The notes under the pieces were generated by a model. The model was not told the DNA's origin. It saw only the letters and a program-made list of their open reading frames with translations, and made no database searches. From Nitrospirota bacterium (GTDB lineage Bacteria; Nitrospirota; Thermodesulfovibrionia; Thermodesulfovibrionales; JdFR-86): 6,911 bases of DNA. This document shows positions 4,885 to 6,911 of the stretch, piece after piece. The position numbers and the translations under genes are program-made. The stretch lies in the NCBI GenBank assembly GCA_030667205.1, contig DAOUWH010000081.1, positions 1 through 6,911 of the forward strand, given 5' to 3'. Within the stretch, counting starts at the first letter, position 1. Each line of letters opens with the position of its first letter.

Positions 4885-6582
4885 CTATTTGAGAATATCC
4901 CGCATCCTGCTTTTAAGAAGCCAGCCGGTGACAAGGCTCACCGCGAGCCACACGTAGCCCGAGAGGTAATACCCAAGAAGCATCTTCCCTGTGCCGATTG
5001 TCAGCCCGACAAGGAACAGACAGCCTGCTCCCCAGTTCACGAACGCGCCCGAAAGGTCTTCGCTCTGCACCTCGCCGGGAATAAGCTTTCTTACAGGCGC
5101 CCAGCCCGGCCCCCCGGGCCTCGCCATCTTTACAAATGCGATGAGCTTTTCCATATCGGAAGGCCCGGTAAGCAGGGTCACCACTAACCAGACCCCGGTG
5201 GAGACGGAGATTATAAGGCTAAGCTTTCCGTAATAGGGCAAGTCGCCGAGTACGGTGTAGGCGACGACCGTCATCACCGTGGAGGCCACCATCGCGGATA
5301 TCTCGCTCCATGCGTTTATGCGCCACCAGAACCACCTCATGATATAGACAAGGCCCGTGCCCGAGCCAAAGGCTATCAGGAACTTGAATACCCCGATGAT
5401 CGAGGTGACATGAAAAGTAACCACCGCCGTAAGCACCGAAAGCACCACGGTCATAACCCTTGCGACGAAAATGTAATGCCTGTCGCCCTTTTCCTTAACC
5501 ACGAAAGGCCTGTAAAAGTCGTTCACGAAATACGCGGAGGAGAGGTTCAGATAAGTGCTCAGGGTGGACATGAAAGCCGCGAAGAACGACGCTATCATCA
5601 GCCCCCTTAGCCCCGAGGGGAGCAGCTCCATCACCATCATGGGGTACACGGCCTCGTGGTCCGTGATCGCGGGATAAAGCACTATGGAAGCCAGCGCCGC
5701 AATCACCCAGGGCCACGTCCTGAGGGCATAATTGGCCACATTGAAATAAAAAGTCGCAATCAGGCCCTCGCGCTCGTTGCGGCAGGAGGATATGCGCTGC
5801 ACTATGACGCCCCCACCGTCGGAGGAGTACTTGGACCACCACGAAAGGCCCATATAACCGAGGAATGCCATGAAGGTCGTGCCGAAGAACTCGCCGTTCA
5901 TGGGAGGGAAAAAACTAAGCGTATCGGGACTCAGCTGGACCTTGAGGGCCTGAATCCCACCGACCTTGTCCACTGCAATGACGGCAAGGGCCACGGCACC
6001 GACCATCGCTATAACGAACTGCAGGAGGTCCGTGGTCACCACTCCCCAGTAGCCCGACATCACAGAGTAGACCAGGGTGACGCAGCTTGAGATGACAATG
6101 CTCTCCCACTTGCCCCACCCCACCGTCACGTCGAGTATCTTTGCCATCGCAAGTATTACCTGCGCTTTTATGATGGTGTGGATTATGCAGGAGAAATACA
6201 CGGCCTTAAACCCCCTCAGCACGTGTGCCGACTTCCTCGAATAGCGCAGATGGATAAGCTCCACGTCCGTGAGCACCCCAAGACGCCTCCAGAGCCGCGA
6301 GAAAAAGAACACCGCAAGCATCCCCGAAAGTATGAAGCACCACCACTGCCAGTTCTCGTATATCCCGTGCCCGCGCACAAGGCCGGTCACATAAAGCGGC
6401 GTGTCGGAGGAGAACGTGGTGGCCACCATCGATGTGCCCGCAAGCCACCACGGGAGGTTGCGGCCCGAGAGGAAAAATTCGCTAAGGCTCGAAGATGCCC
6501 TTTTGGTAAGGTACAGGCCGACGCCAAGGCTCAGGAGCATGTACCCCGCGATTATTGTCCAGTCAAATAAGGAGAGGTTCAT
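4885..6582 (-). CDS. Sodium:solute symporter (SSS family)
   Basis: A 565-residue inner-membrane protein of the sodium:solute symporter family (PutP/SglT fold), which couples Na+ entry to uptake of a small solute. About 13-15 hydrophobic helices are visible, from 7-27 to about 536-555. Family hallmarks are FFLSGRNLPWWLAGTSMVATTFSSDTP (36-62), SGYWGVVTTDLLQF (176-189) and AAFMSTLSTYLNLSSAY (335-351), where Ser339 and Thr340 match the Na2-site pair of PutP. The frame is open to 6831, but the part beyond about 6618 is antisense to the response-regulator gene and does not look like protein. ATG 6582 puts the first helix right at the start; an ATG at 6618 would add 12 residues. Neither has a clear Shine-Dalgarno. 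The solute cannot be told from sequence. The gap to dksA is 114 bp, with no strong terminator seen. Confidence 0.9.
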   Translation of the reverse strand: MNLSLFDWTIIAGYMLLSLGVGLYLTKRASSSLSEFFLSGRNLPWWLAGTSMVATTFSSDTPLYVTGLVRGHGIYENWQWWCFILSGMLAVFFFSRLWRRLGVLTDVELIHLRYSRKSAHVLRGFKAVYFSCIIHTIIKAQVILAMAKILDVTVGWGKWESIVISSCVTLVYSVMSGYWGVVTTDLLQFVIAMVGAVALAVIAVDKVGGIQALKVQLSPDTLSFFPPMNGEFFGTTFMAFLGYMGLSWWSKYSSDGGGVIVQRISSCRNEREGLIATFYFNVANYALRTWPWVIAALASIVLYPAITDHEAVYPMMVMELLPSGLRGLMIASFFAAFMSTLSTYLNLSSAYFVNDFYRPFVVKEKGDRHYIFVARVMTVVLSVLTAVVTFHVTSIIGVFKFLIAFGSGTGLVYIMRWFWWRINAWSEISAMVASTVMTVVAYTVLGDLPYYGKLSLIISVSTGVWLVVTLLTGPSDMEKLIAFVKMARPGGPGWAPVRKLIPGEVQSEDLSGAFVNWGAGCLFLVGLTIGTGKMLLGYYLSGYVWLAVSLVTGWLLKSRMRDILK

Positions 6583-6619
6583 ATTTAGGGACTTTAAAAT
6601 TGTCCATTTATCATGCATA

Positions 6620-6654
6620 ATTATAAATATAATGGCCAGAAAAATCCTTGTCAT
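6620..6654 (-). promoter_or_regulatory. Possible promoter of the symporter gene
   Basis: On the minus strand ATGACA (plus 6649-6654, 5 of 6 to TTGACA) is followed after 17 bp by TATATT (plus 6626-6631, 5 of 6). Transcription would start near 6618-6619, almost on the ATG at 6618 (a leaderless message) or about 37 nt before the ATG at 6582. A perfect TATAAT also lies at plus 6620-6625 on this strand, without a good -35. The -35 would lie inside the response-regulator coding sequence. Hexamer matches only. Confidence 0.35.
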
Positions 6655-6911
6655 AGACGACGAACCGCTTATACTGACAGCCATCGAAACGACGCTCACG
6701 AAGGTTGGATACCAGGTTACGACAACCACAGAGCCGGGTGAATTCATCAATGCCCTGCTTAACGAAGGGGCAGACCTCATGATTGTGGACCTGCACCTGG
6801 GCAGCGTTGACATGGAGGCCCTCATCGCCAAGGCCTATGGGATATCGCCGGACGTGAAGCTGCGTATCGTAACCGGCTCCGTCGCGGAACTCAAGTGGGA
6901 AAACTACCTGC
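6632..6911 (+). CDS. Response regulator receiver domain protein (3' end outside window)
   Basis: An open frame of 93 codons running off the window end, so the C-terminus is unknown. It begins MARKILVIDDEPLIL, the standard first strand and acidic pocket of a CheY-like receiver (Asp9, Asp10). The expected phospho-acceptor is Asp53 in LMIVDLHLG, and Thr81 (IVTGS) is the conserved switch Thr/Ser. The later conserved Lys lies beyond the visible part. Such proteins take phosphate from a sensor kinase; the output domain, if any, is not seen. After Asp53 the usual MPxMDG run is replaced by LGSVDM. No Shine-Dalgarno precedes the ATG; the upstream DNA is very AT-rich. The gene is divergent from the symporter, and a shared control region is likely. 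The family call is firm, the role unknown. Confidence 0.88.
   Translation, partial: MARKILVIDDEPLILTAIETTLTKVGYQVTTTTEPGEFINALLNEGADLMIVDLHLGSVDMEALIAKAYGISPDVKLRIVTGSVAELKWENYL

Noticed and set aside
6583..6831. N-terminal extension of the symporter to 6831
   Set aside because: That stretch is antisense to a clear receiver-domain coding sequence and does not resemble the family; the first helix begins right after the ATG at 6582.

Overview
The window looks like chromosomal DNA of a GC-rich Gram-negative bacterium. Codon use favours AGG (Arg), ATA (Ile) and CTT/AAG, and the gene set is a UbiD decarboxylase, PlsC-like acyltransferase, DksA, dipeptide-type ABC permeases, a sodium:solute symporter and a response regulator. 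This would fit a deltaproteobacterial (Desulfobacterota-like) or related lineage, but that placement is inference from gene style, not proof. There are no insertion sequences, phage genes, CRISPR arrays, tRNAs or rRNAs.

Layout. Positions 1-126 are six tandem 21-bp units, each a small hairpin followed, on the minus strand, by a T-tract. They abut and supply the stop codon of a minus-strand UbiD-family decarboxylase gene (122-1564). Upstream of it on the same strand, 39 bp away, is a lysophospholipid acyltransferase-like gene (1604-2386, TTG start with a strong Shine-Dalgarno); the two probably form an operon. A divergent intergenic stretch (2387-2492) separates them from two plus-strand ABC permease genes of the DppB/DppC type (2493-3425 and 3428-4234), 2 bp apart. 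The first lacks any ATG/GTG/TTG start in the expected place and appears to begin at an ATA codon behind a good ribosome binding site.

Convergent to the permeases, and ending 11 bp from them, is a DksA gene (4246-4770, minus) with an added lysine/alanine-rich histone H1-like N-terminal tail and a clear sigma-70-type promoter of its own. Next on the minus strand is a sodium:solute symporter (4885-6582). It is divergent from a response-regulator receiver domain gene (6632 to the window end, incomplete). No gene-free stretch exceeds 300 bp.

How they fit together. The neighbours do not form one obvious pathway. UbiD belongs to quinone or aromatic-acid decarboxylation and needs prenylated FMN from a UbiX not seen here. 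The acyltransferase belongs to lipid metabolism. The permease pair must take its ATPases and binding protein from elsewhere. DksA is a global transcription regulator. I see no convincing undescribed multi-gene system. The points most worth a second look are the hairpin array, the ATA start, the DksA tail and the variant acyltransferase motifs.
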